Source: SIG454 sp045646365 (GTDB taxonomy: Bacteria > Bacillota > Clostridia > Monoglobales > Monoglobaceae). From it: DNA of 64,000 nucleotides. The position numbers and the translations under genes are program-made. The number at the start of each line of letters is the position of its first letter. Within the stretch, counting starts at the first letter, position 1. This document shows, piece by piece, positions 34,673-43,980 of this stretch. The DNA lies in NCBI GenBank assembly GCA_045646365.1, contig JAZRKP010000083.1, positions 91,809 through 155,808 on the forward strand, read 5' to 3'. The notes below the pieces were generated by a model. It ran no database searches. It saw only the letters and a list, made by a program, of their open reading frames with translations, and was not told where the DNA came from.

Positions 34673-36052
34673 ATGGATTTGACTTATTCAAAAAAGAATG
34701 GATTTAGCGGGATTGATAAAAGTGAAAAAGAAGCTGTGTTTGCTTTTTGTGATGATTATAGGAAGTTTCTCACAAAGGCAAAAACAGAGCGTGAATTTTG
34801 TGTAGAAAGTTATAAGTTTCTTGAAGAAAACGGTTTTGTATCAATAGAGACTGTTAATGAATTAAAGGCAGGAGACAAGGTTTATTCCGTTAATCGCGGA
34901 AAAGGAATTTTTGCTGCGGTGATTGGTGAACAACCTCTTAAAGAAGGTATAAATCTCGTTGGGGCACATATTGATGCACCGCGTCTTGACCTTAAACCAA
35001 ATCCGTTATACGAGGATGGCGGAATAGCTTATTTTAAGACTCATTATTATGGCGGAATTAAGAAATTTCAGTGGCTTACAATACCATTATCAATTCATGG
35101 TGTTATAGTTAAAAAGGACGGAACACAGATTAAAGTCAATATTGGTGAAGACGAAAATGACCCTGTTTTCTGTATTTCTGACATACTTCCGCATCTCGGT
35201 CAGGAACAGGCGAAAAAACCTCTTGGTGAGGCTGTTCCCGGTGAAATTCTGAATGTGATTTTGGGGAATATTGAGGCCGATGACGCTGACAAGGAAAAGG
35301 TTAAATATAATGTTTTGAAGTATCTTAATGAGAAATATGGTATTACCGAAGCAGACCTTTTAAGCAGTGAAATTGAGATTGTTCCTGCATATCCTGCAAG
35401 AGATTTAGGTTTTGACAGAAGTATGATTGCTGGATATGGCCACGACGACAGAGTTTGTTCTTATACCGCTTTAAAAGCGTTGGTAGACTTGAAAAATCCA
35501 AAGAAAACAGCAGTTTGTTTGTTGGTTGATAAAGAAGAAATAGGCAGTATGGGTTGCACAGGTATGCAATCGAGATATTTTGAAAATGAGCTTGCAAAAC
35601 TTTGTTATCTTAAGGAAAAGGAAGCGAATGATTTATATCTCCGTCAGACTCTTTCAAATTCAGCGTGTCTTTCAGCGGATGTTGGTGCAGCTTTCGACCC
35701 TAATTTTCCCGAGCCAACAGAACGAAACAACACACCATACCTGAACAATGGTTTATTGCTTACTAAATATACAGGTTCGAGAGGAAAAGGCGGAGCAAGC
35801 GACGCTAATGCGGAATTTGTTGCAAAAATTAGAAACTTGTTTGATGAAAATGGTGTTTTATGGCAAATCGGCGAACTTGGTAAGGTTGATGCAGGTGGCG
35901 GTGGAACAATAGCTCAGTTTGTTGCAAATCTTGATATGGAGGTTATCGACTGTGGAGTACCGCTTTTGTCTATGCATTCTCCATATGAAATTGCAGGAAA
36001 AATAGATATTTTTATGGCATATAAAGGCTATAAAGCGTTTATGGAAAATTAG
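34673..36052 (+). CDS. M18-family aminopeptidase
   Basis: 459 residues of the M18 type. Zinc ligands and catalytic residues are in VGAHIDAPRLDLKP near 98-111, the GYGHDDRVCS block near 245, the catalytic glutamate pair in LVDKEEIGSMGCTG near 283 and the C-terminal SMHSPYEIAGKID near 435. It removes N-terminal acidic or neutral residues from peptides in the cytosol. The start at 34673 is chosen over 34664, which is too close to AAAGGAT. Preceded by the transglycosylase by 13 bp. Confidence 0.9.
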   Translation: MDLTYSKKNGFSGIDKSEKEAVFAFCDDYRKFLTKAKTEREFCVESYKFLEENGFVSIETVNELKAGDKVYSVNRGKGIFAAVIGEQPLKEGINLVGAHIDAPRLDLKPNPLYEDGGIAYFKTHYYGGIKKFQWLTIPLSIHGVIVKKDGTQIKVNIGEDENDPVFCISDILPHLGQEQAKKPLGEAVPGEILNVILGNIEADDADKEKVKYNVLKYLNEKYGITEADLLSSEIEIVPAYPARDLGFDRSMIAGYGHDDRVCSYTALKALVDLKNPKKTAVCLLVDKEEIGSMGCTGMQSRYFENELAKLCYLKEKEANDLYLRQTLSNSACLSADVGAAFDPNFPEPTERNNTPYLNNGLLLTKYTGSRGKGGASDANAEFVAKIRNLFDENGVLWQIGELGKVDAGGGGTIAQFVANLDMEVIDCGVPLLSMHSPYEIAGKIDIFMAYKGYKAFMEN

Positions 36053-36057
36053 ATATG

Positions 36058-36088
36058 AAAAGCCGGAATTATTTGTCCGGCTTTTTTG
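36058..36088 (+). terminator. Intrinsic terminator after the M18 gene
   Basis: Stem AAAAGCCGGA / TCCGGCTTTT with an 8-nt loop and a following TT, 5 bp after the stop. Confidence 0.9.
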
Positions 36089-36119
36089 TGTAAATTTATA
36101 AAAAACAAGTGAATATAAC

Positions 36120-36148
36120 TTGACATAAGGATTATTTTAGAGTATACT
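36120..36148 (+). promoter_or_regulatory. Promoter of proS
   Basis: Consensus TTGACA and TATACT with 17-nt spacing, 45 bp before the start. The leader is too short for a T-box. Confidence 0.75.
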
Positions 36149-36193
36149 TATAGTATATGTAAACACCAAAGAAAAGCGAAAGGATTGAGAAAT

Positions 36194-37633
36194 TTGGCTA
36201 AAGATGAAAAGAAGCTTGTTGAGGAAATTACTCCTATGGATGAGGATTTCGCTCAATGGTATACAGATATAATTAAAAAGGCTCAGCTCTGCGATTATTC
36301 AGGGGTTAGAGGTTGTATGGTTATTCAGCCTTATGGATATGCCATCTGGGAAAATATGCAGAAAGAAATGGATCGTCGTTTTAAAGAAACTGGGCACGAA
36401 AATGTGTATATGCCTATGTTTATTCCTGAAAGTCTTCTTCAAAAAGAAAAAGACCATGTTGAAGGATTTGCTCCTGAGGTTGCTTGGGTTACACACGGCG
36501 GAAATGAGAAACTTGCAGAAAGACTTTGCGTTAGACCTACATCTGAGACTCTTTTCTGTCACCACTATTCAAATGTAATTCATTCTTACAGAGATTTACC
36601 AAAAAAGTATAATCAATGGTGTAATGTTGTCAGATGGGAAAAAACAACAAGACCGTTCCTCCGTACTGCAGAATTCTTGTGGCAGGAGGGGCATACTGCT
36701 CACGCTACTGCGCAGGAGGCGGAAGAAGAGACAATTAAGATGCTCAATGTTTATGCTGATTTCTGCGAAAATATTCTTGCTATCCCTGTTGTTAAGGGTA
36801 GAAAAACTGATATAGAAAAATTTGCAGGGGCAGAGGCTACATATACTATCGAAAGTTTAATGCACGACGGTAAGGCATTGCAGTCAGGAACAAGTCATAA
36901 TTTTGGTGATGGATTTGCTAAGGCTTTTGATATTCAATATACTGACAAGAATAACGAACTTCAGTATGTTCATCAGACATCATGGGGAACAACAACAAGA
37001 CTTATCGGTGCTATAATTATGGTTCATGGGGATGATGCAGGACTCAAACTTCCTCCAAAAGTTGCTCCAATTCAGGTTGCTATTGTTCCTGTTGCACAGC
37101 ATAAGGAAGGTGTTCTGGAAAAAGCAAACGAACTTTATAGTTTATTGTCTGAAAAGTATAGAGTTAAGCTTGATGACAGTGATAAATCACCGGGCTGGAA
37201 GTTCAGTGAATATGAAATGATGGGTGTTCCTGTTCGTCTTGAAATAGGACCTAAAGATATAGAGAAGAATCAGGCTGTTCTTGTAAGCCGTGTAACAAGA
37301 GAGAAAAAATTTGTTTCTCTTGACAATATCGTTGCTGAAATTGAAATTCTTCTTGATGAAATTCATAATCAGATGCTTGAAGCGGCTCTTAAGAATCGTG
37401 AAGAAAAAACAAGCATTGCGACAAACTATGATGAATTCAAAAATTGTGTTTCTGAAAAAGGTGGTTTTGTTAAAGCTATGTGGTGCGGTGACGAAGCCTG
37501 CGAATTAAAGATAAAAGAAGACACAACAGCAACATCCCGTTGTATGCCTTTTGAACAAGAGCATATTTCGGATGTATGTGTTTGTTGCGGTAAGCCTGCA
37601 AAAGCAATGGTGTATTGGGGAAAAGCGTACTAA
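36194..37633 (+). CDS. proS: Prolyl-tRNA synthetase, type 3 (archaeal/eukaryal-like)
   Basis: 479 residues, without the editing insertion of bacterial-type ProRS. The class II motifs are visible: ENMQKEMDRRF near 50, RPTSETLFCHHYS near 116 and RTAEFLWQEGHTAH near 154. The C-terminal zinc-binding tail has CGDEACELKI, then CVCCGKPAK before the final YWGKAY. It starts with TTG at 36194, where GAAAGG is 10 nt upstream; the TTG at 36185 is too close. It charges tRNA-Pro. Confidence 0.95.
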   Translation: MAKDEKKLVEEITPMDEDFAQWYTDIIKKAQLCDYSGVRGCMVIQPYGYAIWENMQKEMDRRFKETGHENVYMPMFIPESLLQKEKDHVEGFAPEVAWVTHGGNEKLAERLCVRPTSETLFCHHYSNVIHSYRDLPKKYNQWCNVVRWEKTTRPFLRTAEFLWQEGHTAHATAQEAEEETIKMLNVYADFCENILAIPVVKGRKTDIEKFAGAEATYTIESLMHDGKALQSGTSHNFGDGFAKAFDIQYTDKNNELQYVHQTSWGTTTRLIGAIIMVHGDDAGLKLPPKVAPIQVAIVPVAQHKEGVLEKANELYSLLSEKYRVKLDDSDKSPGWKFSEYEMMGVPVRLEIGPKDIEKNQAVLVSRVTREKKFVSLDNIVAEIEILLDEIHNQMLEAALKNREEKTSIATNYDEFKNCVSEKGGFVKAMWCGDEACELKIKEDTTATSRCMPFEQEHISDVCVCCGKPAKAMVYWGKAY

Positions 37634-37657
37634 TTTAACAGAAAGGAAGTATCAGTT

Positions 37658-38503
37658 GTGGATAAACTTTATAGCACTCTTCTTAATCAGTTTTCATTTA
37701 TACAGTTCACGGATATTATCGATGTACTGATACTTGCTTATGTTATTTATAAAGGTCTTAAGTTTATAAGAGATACGAAAACCATTCAGCTTCTGAAAGG
37801 TATAATAATTCTTATAGTTATTATGCAGGTCAGTTATTTTGCGGATTTGCACGCGGTTTATTATCTTCTTGCAAATGCAATGCAACTTGGATTAATTGCT
37901 ATTTTGATTATGTTTCAGCCTGAACTCAGACGAGGTCTTGAGCATTTGGGCAGGCAAGGGATGAGCAAGCGTCTTAACTTTGACGGTGAGTATGAAAAGA
38001 AGATGGAAGACGCTATAAAAGAAACCGTTGAAGCTTGTCAGTCTATGTCAAAGAGCAGAATTGGTGCTCTTATAGTCTTCGAGCGAATGGAGAAGCTTGG
38101 TGAAATAATTAAAACAGGAATTGATATTAACGCTGATGTTAGTTCTGAACTGATAGTTAACATATTTATTCCAAAAACTCCTCTTCACGACGGAGCCATG
38201 GTTATAAGGAATAATAAAATTGCTTCTGCAACTTGCTTTTTACCTTTGACTCAAAACAGAGCATTGAGTAAAGAATTGGGCACAAGACACAGAGCGGGGA
38301 TTGGTCTATCAGAAGATACTGATGCTGTTGTTGTCATTGTTTCTGAAGAAACAGGGCGGATTTCCATTGCTCTTGGTGGAGAGTTGATAACCAATTTGAC
38401 ACCTGAAATGCTTGAGGAAAAATTGATGTTGCTTCTTGAAGTTAAAAAAGATGAAAAAAGCTCAAAACGGAGCTTGTTTATCAGGAAGGAGCGAAATCAA
38501 TGA
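37658..38503 (+). CDS. cdaA: Diadenylate cyclase CdaA
   Basis: 281 residues. Three N-terminal membrane helices (to about residue 90) and a cytosolic DAC domain with the catalytic DGAMVIR near 176 and GTRHRAGIGLSE near 206. It makes cyclic di-AMP, which controls potassium and wall homeostasis. GTG start after GAAAGGAAG. It overlaps cdaR by 4 bp, and glmM follows within the cluster, which is the conserved Firmicute arrangement with one gene inserted. Confidence 0.96.
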   Translation: MDKLYSTLLNQFSFIQFTDIIDVLILAYVIYKGLKFIRDTKTIQLLKGIIILIVIMQVSYFADLHAVYYLLANAMQLGLIAILIMFQPELRRGLEHLGRQGMSKRLNFDGEYEKKMEDAIKETVEACQSMSKSRIGALIVFERMEKLGEIIKTGIDINADVSSELIVNIFIPKTPLHDGAMVIRNNKIASATCFLPLTQNRALSKELGTRHRAGIGLSEDTDAVVVIVSEETGRISIALGGELITNLTPEMLEEKLMLLLEVKKDEKSSKRSLFIRKERNQ

Positions 38504-39426
38504 TTAGGAGATTTTTTGAAAGAGATTCGGTCCTTAAAATTATATCTTTCCTTGCGGCAATACTTGTTTGGTTGTATGTTATTTATATCGAAGACCCAAA
38601 TATAAACATTACCGTTGATGATATTCCTGTTTATTATAAGACTTCGGAACTTGCAGATGGTTTGGCGGTTATTTCTTATGATGTTAAGGAAGTTGATGTG
38701 AAAATTTCAGCTAATCGCTCCGATATTGTGAACCTTGAGGATGAAGAAATAGAAGCGTATATTGATTTATCAAAAATTTCTGAACCTGGAAAATATGACA
38801 ATGTTAAAATCAATGTTTCCACTATAAACAAAAGCGTTGATATTGTTAATAGGTCAGATAAGCGTTGCTCTGTGCAGATTGATGAAATCGTTTCAAAGAA
38901 GGTTTCTGTCGGAGTTGAGCTTACAGGTGATATTCCTGAGGGATATGCCGTTACATCGGAACCGGTTGTATTTATTGATTCTACAACGATTACTGGCCCT
39001 AAAACATATATTGATTCTGTTAAGCACGCATTCATTAAAGTGAATTGTGATAATTTAAAGGAAAGTAAAACTATCTCATCTGACATTTATTTATTGGATA
39101 AGAAAGGTGTAATGATTGATTCAAAGCACGAGGCATATAAACATATTAAATTGTCTGATAAAAAATCCTCGGCATATGTTTCTGTCGGAAAAACGAAAAA
39201 TGTAGATATTATTGTTTCGGGAGCTGAGCATGGTAAAACATATTCTGTTTCACCGTCTTTTGTCGAAATTTATAGTAAAAACAAAGGAATTGATTATATA
39301 TACACCGAAAGTATTGCTAACAAAAAGCCTGATAAGTCGGGAAATATCTCTTTAAAGTTGATTATTCCTGACGGAGTTGAGCTTATGTCTGGAAACGATG
39401 AGGTTACAGTTAATATTGAAAATTAG
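38500..39426 (+). CDS. cdaR: CdaA regulator CdaR (YbbR-domain protein)
   Basis: 308 residues. One N-terminal membrane helix (about 12-30, starting after the short RRFFERDS), then about three YbbR repeats on the extracytoplasmic side, recognisable by the KVSVGVELTGDIPEGYAV block near 133 and VVFIDSTTITGP near 156. CdaR binds CdaA in the membrane and modulates c-di-AMP synthesis. The ATGA overlap with cdaA ties their expression together. Confidence 0.9.
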   Translation: MIRRFFERDSVLKIISFLAAILVWLYVIYIEDPNINITVDDIPVYYKTSELADGLAVISYDVKEVDVKISANRSDIVNLEDEEIEAYIDLSKISEPGKYDNVKINVSTINKSVDIVNRSDKRCSVQIDEIVSKKVSVGVELTGDIPEGYAVTSEPVVFIDSTTITGPKTYIDSVKHAFIKVNCDNLKESKTISSDIYLLDKKGVMIDSKHEAYKHIKLSDKKSSAYVSVGKTKNVDIIVSGAEHGKTYSVSPSFVEIYSKNKGIDYIYTESIANKKPDKSGNISLKLIIPDGVELMSGNDEVTVNIEN

Positions 39427-39429
39427 TAG

Positions 39430-39453
39430 AATGAGGCGTATTTCGCCTCATTT
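39430..39453 (+). terminator. Hairpin after cdaR
   Basis: AATGAGGCG / CGCCTCATT with a 5-nt loop, 3 bp after the stop. The T tail is weak, so transcription may pass into the oxidoreductase gene. Confidence 0.6.
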
Positions 39454-39470
39454 GGTTTATGGGAGAGCAA

Positions 39471-41039
39471 ATGAAAGTTATTTTAAATAATATCAAAATG
39501 CCAATTAAACATACTGAAAAAATGATAAATGATTATGCTGTTTCATTTTTTCAAAGCTATGAAATAAAGGCTGATAATATCAGGCTATACAGAAAATCTG
39601 TTGATGCAAGACGAAAAAATAATATTCATTATATTTGTGCGGTTATTGCGGATGTTGATAATGTTGATATAGAAAAACTAAATATTCCTGATATAAAGCC
39701 GTATGATGAGCCGAAAATGGATATTATAGTAAAAAGCAAGGAGAATAGCTTAAAAGTTCTTGTGGTTGGAATGGGACCTTGTGGTTTGTTCTCTGCATAT
39801 ATTCTTGCAAAAGCAGGGATGTGTCCTGTTGTTATTGAGCGAGGTGCTGATGTTGATACCCGAACAGAAATTGTTGATAATTTCTGGAAAAATAACATTT
39901 TTGATATAAATACAAATGTTCAGTTTGGCGAAGGGGGAGCAGGTACTTTTTCAGACGGGAAGCTTACCACAAGAATAGGTGACCCACTGCAAAGAGCTGT
40001 GCTTGAAATTTTTGTTAAACACGGTGCTCCGCAAGATATCCTTTATAAGGCAAAACCGCATATAGGAACGGATGTTCTCAAATCGGTTATAAAGAATATA
40101 AGAAACGAAATTATAAGTTTTGGCGGTGTTATAAGATTTAATTCAGTCCTAACGGATATTGGAATAGAAAACGGGGAAATTTGTTTTGCAACTATAAACG
40201 GAAACGAGGAAATAATTTGTGATAAAATCATTCTCGCAACGGGACACAGCAGCAGAGATACTTATAAAATGATATTTGATAAAGGTATTTCCTGTCAGTC
40301 AAAGGCGTTTGCGGCGGGTGTCAGAATTGAGCATACTCAGGAATTTATAAATAAAACACAATATGGCAGTGAGTATAAAAATCCAAATTTGCCTGTTGCT
40401 GATTATAGAATAACATATAACGGAGAAGAGAGGAGTTGTTATTCTTTCTGTATGTGTCCGGGCGGGGTTGTAGTCAATGCATCTTCTGAAGAGGGAGCTT
40501 TAGTTGTTAATGGAATGAGTGAATATGCAAGAGCTGGGAAAAATGCAAACAGTGCGTTAGTTGTCACTGTTAATCCCTCGGATTTTGATTCGGATAGTCC
40601 TATTGCAGGTATAGAATTTCAACGAAAATACGAAAGACTTGCGTATGAATTAAATTACGGTAAAGCACCTGTTCAGCTTGCCAGAGATTTTATTGGTAAT
40701 AAAATAAGCAGTAAGTTTGGGGAAGTTATTCCGTCATTTACTGGGGAAACGGCGTTTTCGGATTTAAAAGAATGCTTGCCATCGTTTATAACGGATACCT
40801 TAAAAAATGCGCTTCTTGATTTTGAACGCAGAATAAAATATTATTCTACGGGAGATGCAATTCTGACCGGGGTTGAGATGCGTACATCTGCACCTGTCAG
40901 AATATTGAGGAATGAAAATTATGAAAGTGTTTCAGCGAAAGGGTTATATCCTGCCGGCGAGGGCGCAGGATATGCAGGCGGTATAATGAGTGCGGCAGTT
41001 GATGGAATAAAAATTGCTATGAAAATATCTCAAATATAA
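39471..41039 (+). CDS. FAD-dependent oxidoreductase (COG2509-like)
   Basis: 522 residues. An N-terminal ~95-residue extension precedes a dinucleotide-binding GMGPCGLFSAYILAKAG near 97, then VIERGADVDTR and the FGEGGAGTFSDGKLTTR block near 152-168 typical of this uncharacterised dehydrogenase family. The C-terminal FAD contact GAGYAGGIMSAAVDG is near 500. It is cytosolic by appearance. The start at 39471 follows GGGAGAG. Its placement between cdaR and glmM is unusual, and I cannot assign a substrate. Confidence 0.82.
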   Translation: MKVILNNIKMPIKHTEKMINDYAVSFFQSYEIKADNIRLYRKSVDARRKNNIHYICAVIADVDNVDIEKLNIPDIKPYDEPKMDIIVKSKENSLKVLVVGMGPCGLFSAYILAKAGMCPVVIERGADVDTRTEIVDNFWKNNIFDINTNVQFGEGGAGTFSDGKLTTRIGDPLQRAVLEIFVKHGAPQDILYKAKPHIGTDVLKSVIKNIRNEIISFGGVIRFNSVLTDIGIENGEICFATINGNEEIICDKIILATGHSSRDTYKMIFDKGISCQSKAFAAGVRIEHTQEFINKTQYGSEYKNPNLPVADYRITYNGEERSCYSFCMCPGGVVVNASSEEGALVVNGMSEYARAGKNANSALVVTVNPSDFDSDSPIAGIEFQRKYERLAYELNYGKAPVQLARDFIGNKISSKFGEVIPSFTGETAFSDLKECLPSFITDTLKNALLDFERRIKYYSTGDAILTGVEMRTSAPVRILRNENYESVSAKGLYPAGEGAGYAGGIMSAAVDGIKIAMKISQI

Positions 41040-41040
41040 T

Positions 41041-41069
41041 TTGACAAATGAATTTATTTATCATATAAT
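41041..41069 (+). promoter_or_regulatory. Promoter of glmM
   Basis: Exact consensus TTGACA and TATAAT with 17-nt spacing, beginning just after the upstream stop and ending 35 bp before glmM. Confidence 0.82.
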
Positions 41070-41104
41070 ATCTCTATACTTATTGTATAGGAGGATAGTA
41101 AAAA

Positions 41105-42454
41105 ATGGGAAGATTATTTGGAACTGATGGCGTAAGAGGAGTGGCTAACAGTGAACTTACTCCCGAATTGGCTTATAAAATCGGTCGTGCAGGTGCATAT
41201 GTTCTTGCAAGCGAAACTGCCAATAAGCCCAAAATTTTAGTTGGTAGGGATACAAGAATTTCAGGCGGGTTGCTTGAGTCTGCACTTGTTGCAGGTATCT
41301 GCAGTGTAGGTGCAGATGCGGTTATTGCAGGAGTTATTCCGACACCGGCGATTGCTTATCTTGTAAAAAGTGAAAAATTTGATGCAGGGGTTATGATTTC
41401 AGCATCACACAATCCGTTTGAGCATAATGGAATTAAATATTTCAGCAGTCTCGGATACAAGCTTAGCGATGCTATTGAAGAAAGAATAGAAGCAATTATT
41501 CTTGATGATGCGGAAGAGATTGATAATCCTACTCACGAAAAAATTGGAACAATATCATACGATAACACACTTTGCGATAAATACATCGAATTTGCAAAGA
41601 AAACAGTTTCTGTTCCGTTTGACGGTTTGAAGATTGCGATAGACTGCGCAAATGGTTCGTCGAGCGTTACGGCTGAAAAAACGCTTAAGACTTTAGGTGC
41701 AGAGGTTTTTGTTATAAATAATACACCTGACGGTATCAACATCAATGAAAATTGCGGTTCAACTCATATTGAGGGACTTTGCAAATTTGTTAAAGAAAAT
41801 TGCGTGGATATTGGACTTGCTTTTGACGGAGATGCTGACAGAGTGTTGGCGGTTGATGAAAACGGCGAGTTAGTCGACGGAGATAAAATTATGTCAATTT
41901 GCGCTGATTCAATGCGTAATGAAGGCAGACTCAAGAAAGATACAATCGTTGCAACGGTTATGAGTAATCTCGGACTTTTTGTAATGGGCGAAGAAAATGG
42001 ATTCAATATTGAAAAAACAAAAGTTGGAGACAGATATGTTCTTGAAAGAATGTTAGAGGAGGACTATTCCTTGGGCGGAGAACAGTCGGGACATATCATA
42101 TTTTTAGAGCATAATACAACAGGAGACGGACTTGTTACAGGCCTTCAGCTTATTGAAATTTTGAAAAAGACAGGTAAAAAACTGTCAGAACTTGCAGAAA
42201 TTATGCAGGTTTATCCTCAGGTTTTAATCAATGCAAAGGTTAAGACGGAAAATAAGGAAAAATATCTTGAAGATGAGGAAATTTGTTCTGAGATTGCCAA
42301 GATAGAGGAAGAATTTAAAGGCTCAGGAAGAGTCCTTATCAGACCGTCAGGAACCGAACCTCTTGTTCGTGTAATGATTGAAGGTAAAAATCAGGAAATC
42401 ATAACTGAAAAAGCAAAATTTCTTGCAGACCTGATTGTAAAAAAACTTGGATAA
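41105..42454 (+). CDS. glmM: Phosphoglucosamine mutase
   Basis: 449 residues. It converts glucosamine-6-P to glucosamine-1-P for peptidoglycan precursors. The start GRLFGTDGVRGVAN, the phosphoserine loop MISASHNPFEHNGIK near 97, the metal loop FDGDADR near 241 and RPSGTEPLVRVM near 413 are all intact. In other Firmicutes GlmM binds and inhibits CdaA, which fits the cluster. Confidence 0.97.
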   Translation: MGRLFGTDGVRGVANSELTPELAYKIGRAGAYVLASETANKPKILVGRDTRISGGLLESALVAGICSVGADAVIAGVIPTPAIAYLVKSEKFDAGVMISASHNPFEHNGIKYFSSLGYKLSDAIEERIEAIILDDAEEIDNPTHEKIGTISYDNTLCDKYIEFAKKTVSVPFDGLKIAIDCANGSSSVTAEKTLKTLGAEVFVINNTPDGININENCGSTHIEGLCKFVKENCVDIGLAFDGDADRVLAVDENGELVDGDKIMSICADSMRNEGRLKKDTIVATVMSNLGLFVMGEENGFNIEKTKVGDRYVLERMLEEDYSLGGEQSGHIIFLEHNTTGDGLVTGLQLIEILKKTGKKLSELAEIMQVYPQVLINAKVKTENKEKYLEDEEICSEIAKIEEEFKGSGRVLIRPSGTEPLVRVMIEGKNQEIITEKAKFLADLIVKKLG

Positions 42455-42469
42455 ATTTAAATATTTCAT

Positions 42470-42500
42470 AAAAATCGGCAAATTTTTTTGCCGATTTTTT
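42470..42500 (+). terminator. Intrinsic terminator after glmM
   Basis: 11-bp stem AAAAATCGGCA / TGCCGATTTTT followed by T, 15 bp after the stop. Confidence 0.9.
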
Positions 42501-42526
42501 GAATTGTAAAAATATTCTTTATTTGA

Positions 42527-42555
42527 TTGACTTTTATACTTTGTTATGGTAAAAT
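42527..42555 (+). promoter_or_regulatory. Promoter of ychF
   Basis: TTGACT and TAAAAT with 17-nt spacing, 43 bp before the start. Confidence 0.65.
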
Positions 42556-42598
42556 AATATAAGTATTAGACTAAAGATTGAGGCAAGGAGAAATATAA

Positions 42599-43690
42599 AT
42601 GAAACTTGGTATAGTTGGATTACCCAATGTTGGAAAAAGTACGCTTTTTAATGCAATAACTCAGGCTGGTGCTGAATCGGCAAACTATCCTTTTTGTACG
42701 ATTGAACCGAATGTAGGAACGGTTGCTGTTCCTGACGAAAGACTCGATAAGCTTTCGGAAATGTATGACCCTGAAAAGGTTACACCTGCAGTTATTGAGT
42801 TTGTTGATATTGCAGGATTGGTTAAAGGGGCAAGTCAGGGGGAAGGTCTTGGAAATAAGTTTCTTTCTAATATTCGTGAAGTTGATGCTATCATTCATGT
42901 TGTTCGTGCTTTTGAAAACGAAAACATTATTCATGTTGAGGGGAATATCAACCCTATCCGTGATATTGAAACTATCAATATGGAACTTATTTTGTCTGAC
43001 CTTGAAATTTTGGAAAGAAGACTTGATAAGAGCCGTAAAGCATTAAAGGGCGGAGATAAGAAATATCAGATTGAAATTGATTTTTATGAAAAGCTTAAGA
43101 AGAACCTTGAGGACGGATGTACTGCGAGAATGTTTGAGTATTCTCCTGAAGAACAGGAACTTTTGTCCGAGGTGTCATTGCTTACATTAAAGCCCGTTAT
43201 TTATGCCGCAAATGTTGCAGAAGATGACTATGCCAAGGGTGATAATGAATTTGTTGCGCAAATCCGTGAATATGCTGATAAAGAAAATTCAGCGGTTATG
43301 GTTATATCCGCAAGAATCGAAGAAGAAATTGCAGAACTTGACGCCGAAGAAAAGCAGATGTTTTTAGAAGAACTTGGGGCGACCGAGTCAGGGCTTGATA
43401 AGCTTATAAAGGCAAGTTATTCGCTTTTGGGATTGATAAGCTACCTTACTGCAGGTAAACCTGAGGTCAGAGCGTGGACAATTAAAAAAGGTACAAAAGC
43501 CCCTCAGGCTGCAGGAAAAATTCACTCTGATTTTGAAAGAGGTTTTATCCGTGCTGAAGTTGTTGCTTATAATGATTTGATTGAAAACGGAAGTATGGTT
43601 GCTGCTAAAGAAAAAGGTCTTGTTAGAAGTGAAGGTAAGGAATATATTGTTGAAGATGGTGATATAATATTATTCAGATTTAATGTATAA
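42599..43690 (+). CDS. ychF: Ribosome-associated P-loop ATPase YchF (OLA1 family)
   Basis: 363 residues. The Obg-like G domain opens with GLPNVGKSTLFNAIT at 6-20, contains the G3 region VDIAGLVKGASQGEGLGNKFL near 67 and a coiled-coil insertion, and ends with a TGS domain (HSDFERGFIRAEVVAYNDL near 307). It binds ATP in preference to GTP and associates with ribosomes. Likely starts a transcript that includes the coiled-coil gene and cmk. Confidence 0.95.
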   Translation: MKLGIVGLPNVGKSTLFNAITQAGAESANYPFCTIEPNVGTVAVPDERLDKLSEMYDPEKVTPAVIEFVDIAGLVKGASQGEGLGNKFLSNIREVDAIIHVVRAFENENIIHVEGNINPIRDIETINMELILSDLEILERRLDKSRKALKGGDKKYQIEIDFYEKLKKNLEDGCTARMFEYSPEEQELLSEVSLLTLKPVIYAANVAEDDYAKGDNEFVAQIREYADKENSAVMVISARIEEEIAELDAEEKQMFLEELGATESGLDKLIKASYSLLGLISYLTAGKPEVRAWTIKKGTKAPQAAGKIHSDFERGFIRAEVVAYNDLIENGSMVAAKEKGLVRSEGKEYIVEDGDIILFRFNV

Positions 43691-43707
43691 TCCCAGGAGG
43701 TTTGTTT

Positions 43708-43980
43708 ATGTCATTTTCCGATAATGCAAAGAAGATTTTTACAGAAACTGCTGAATCTGTTGTTAAAGCTTCAGGAGATATAATTGAGGCGTCGAAAAAT
43801 AAGTATCGTCTTTATGACGCTAAAATTGATTTGAAGAAATTATTTGAAAAAATTGGCAAGATTTCTTATAAAGAATATGTTGATGGCGTTGAAATTACAG
43901 AAGAAAAAGAAGAACTTTTTGTTCAGATAAGAGAACTTGAGGCATACATTGAAGAGCTATCAGAAAAAGTAGGCAGGTAA
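43708..43980 (+). CDS. Small coiled-coil protein of unknown function
   Basis: 90 residues, highly charged, predicted mostly helical with an amphipathic N-terminus (SDNAKKIFTETAESVVKASGD) and a C-terminal heptad-like run (EEKEELFVQIRELEAYIEEL). No cysteines, membrane segment or catalytic motif. The ATG at 43708 is chosen for its CAGGAGG site. It follows ychF by 17 bp and its stop overlaps the cmk start, so it is probably co-translated with cmk. I do not recognise its family. Confidence 0.75.
   Translation: MSFSDNAKKIFTETAESVVKASGDIIEASKNKYRLYDAKIDLKKLFEKIGKISYKEYVDGVEITEEKEELFVQIRELEAYIEELSEKVGR

Noticed and set aside
36053..36193. T-box before proS
   Set aside because: The promoter ends 45 bp before the start, which leaves no room for T-box stems.
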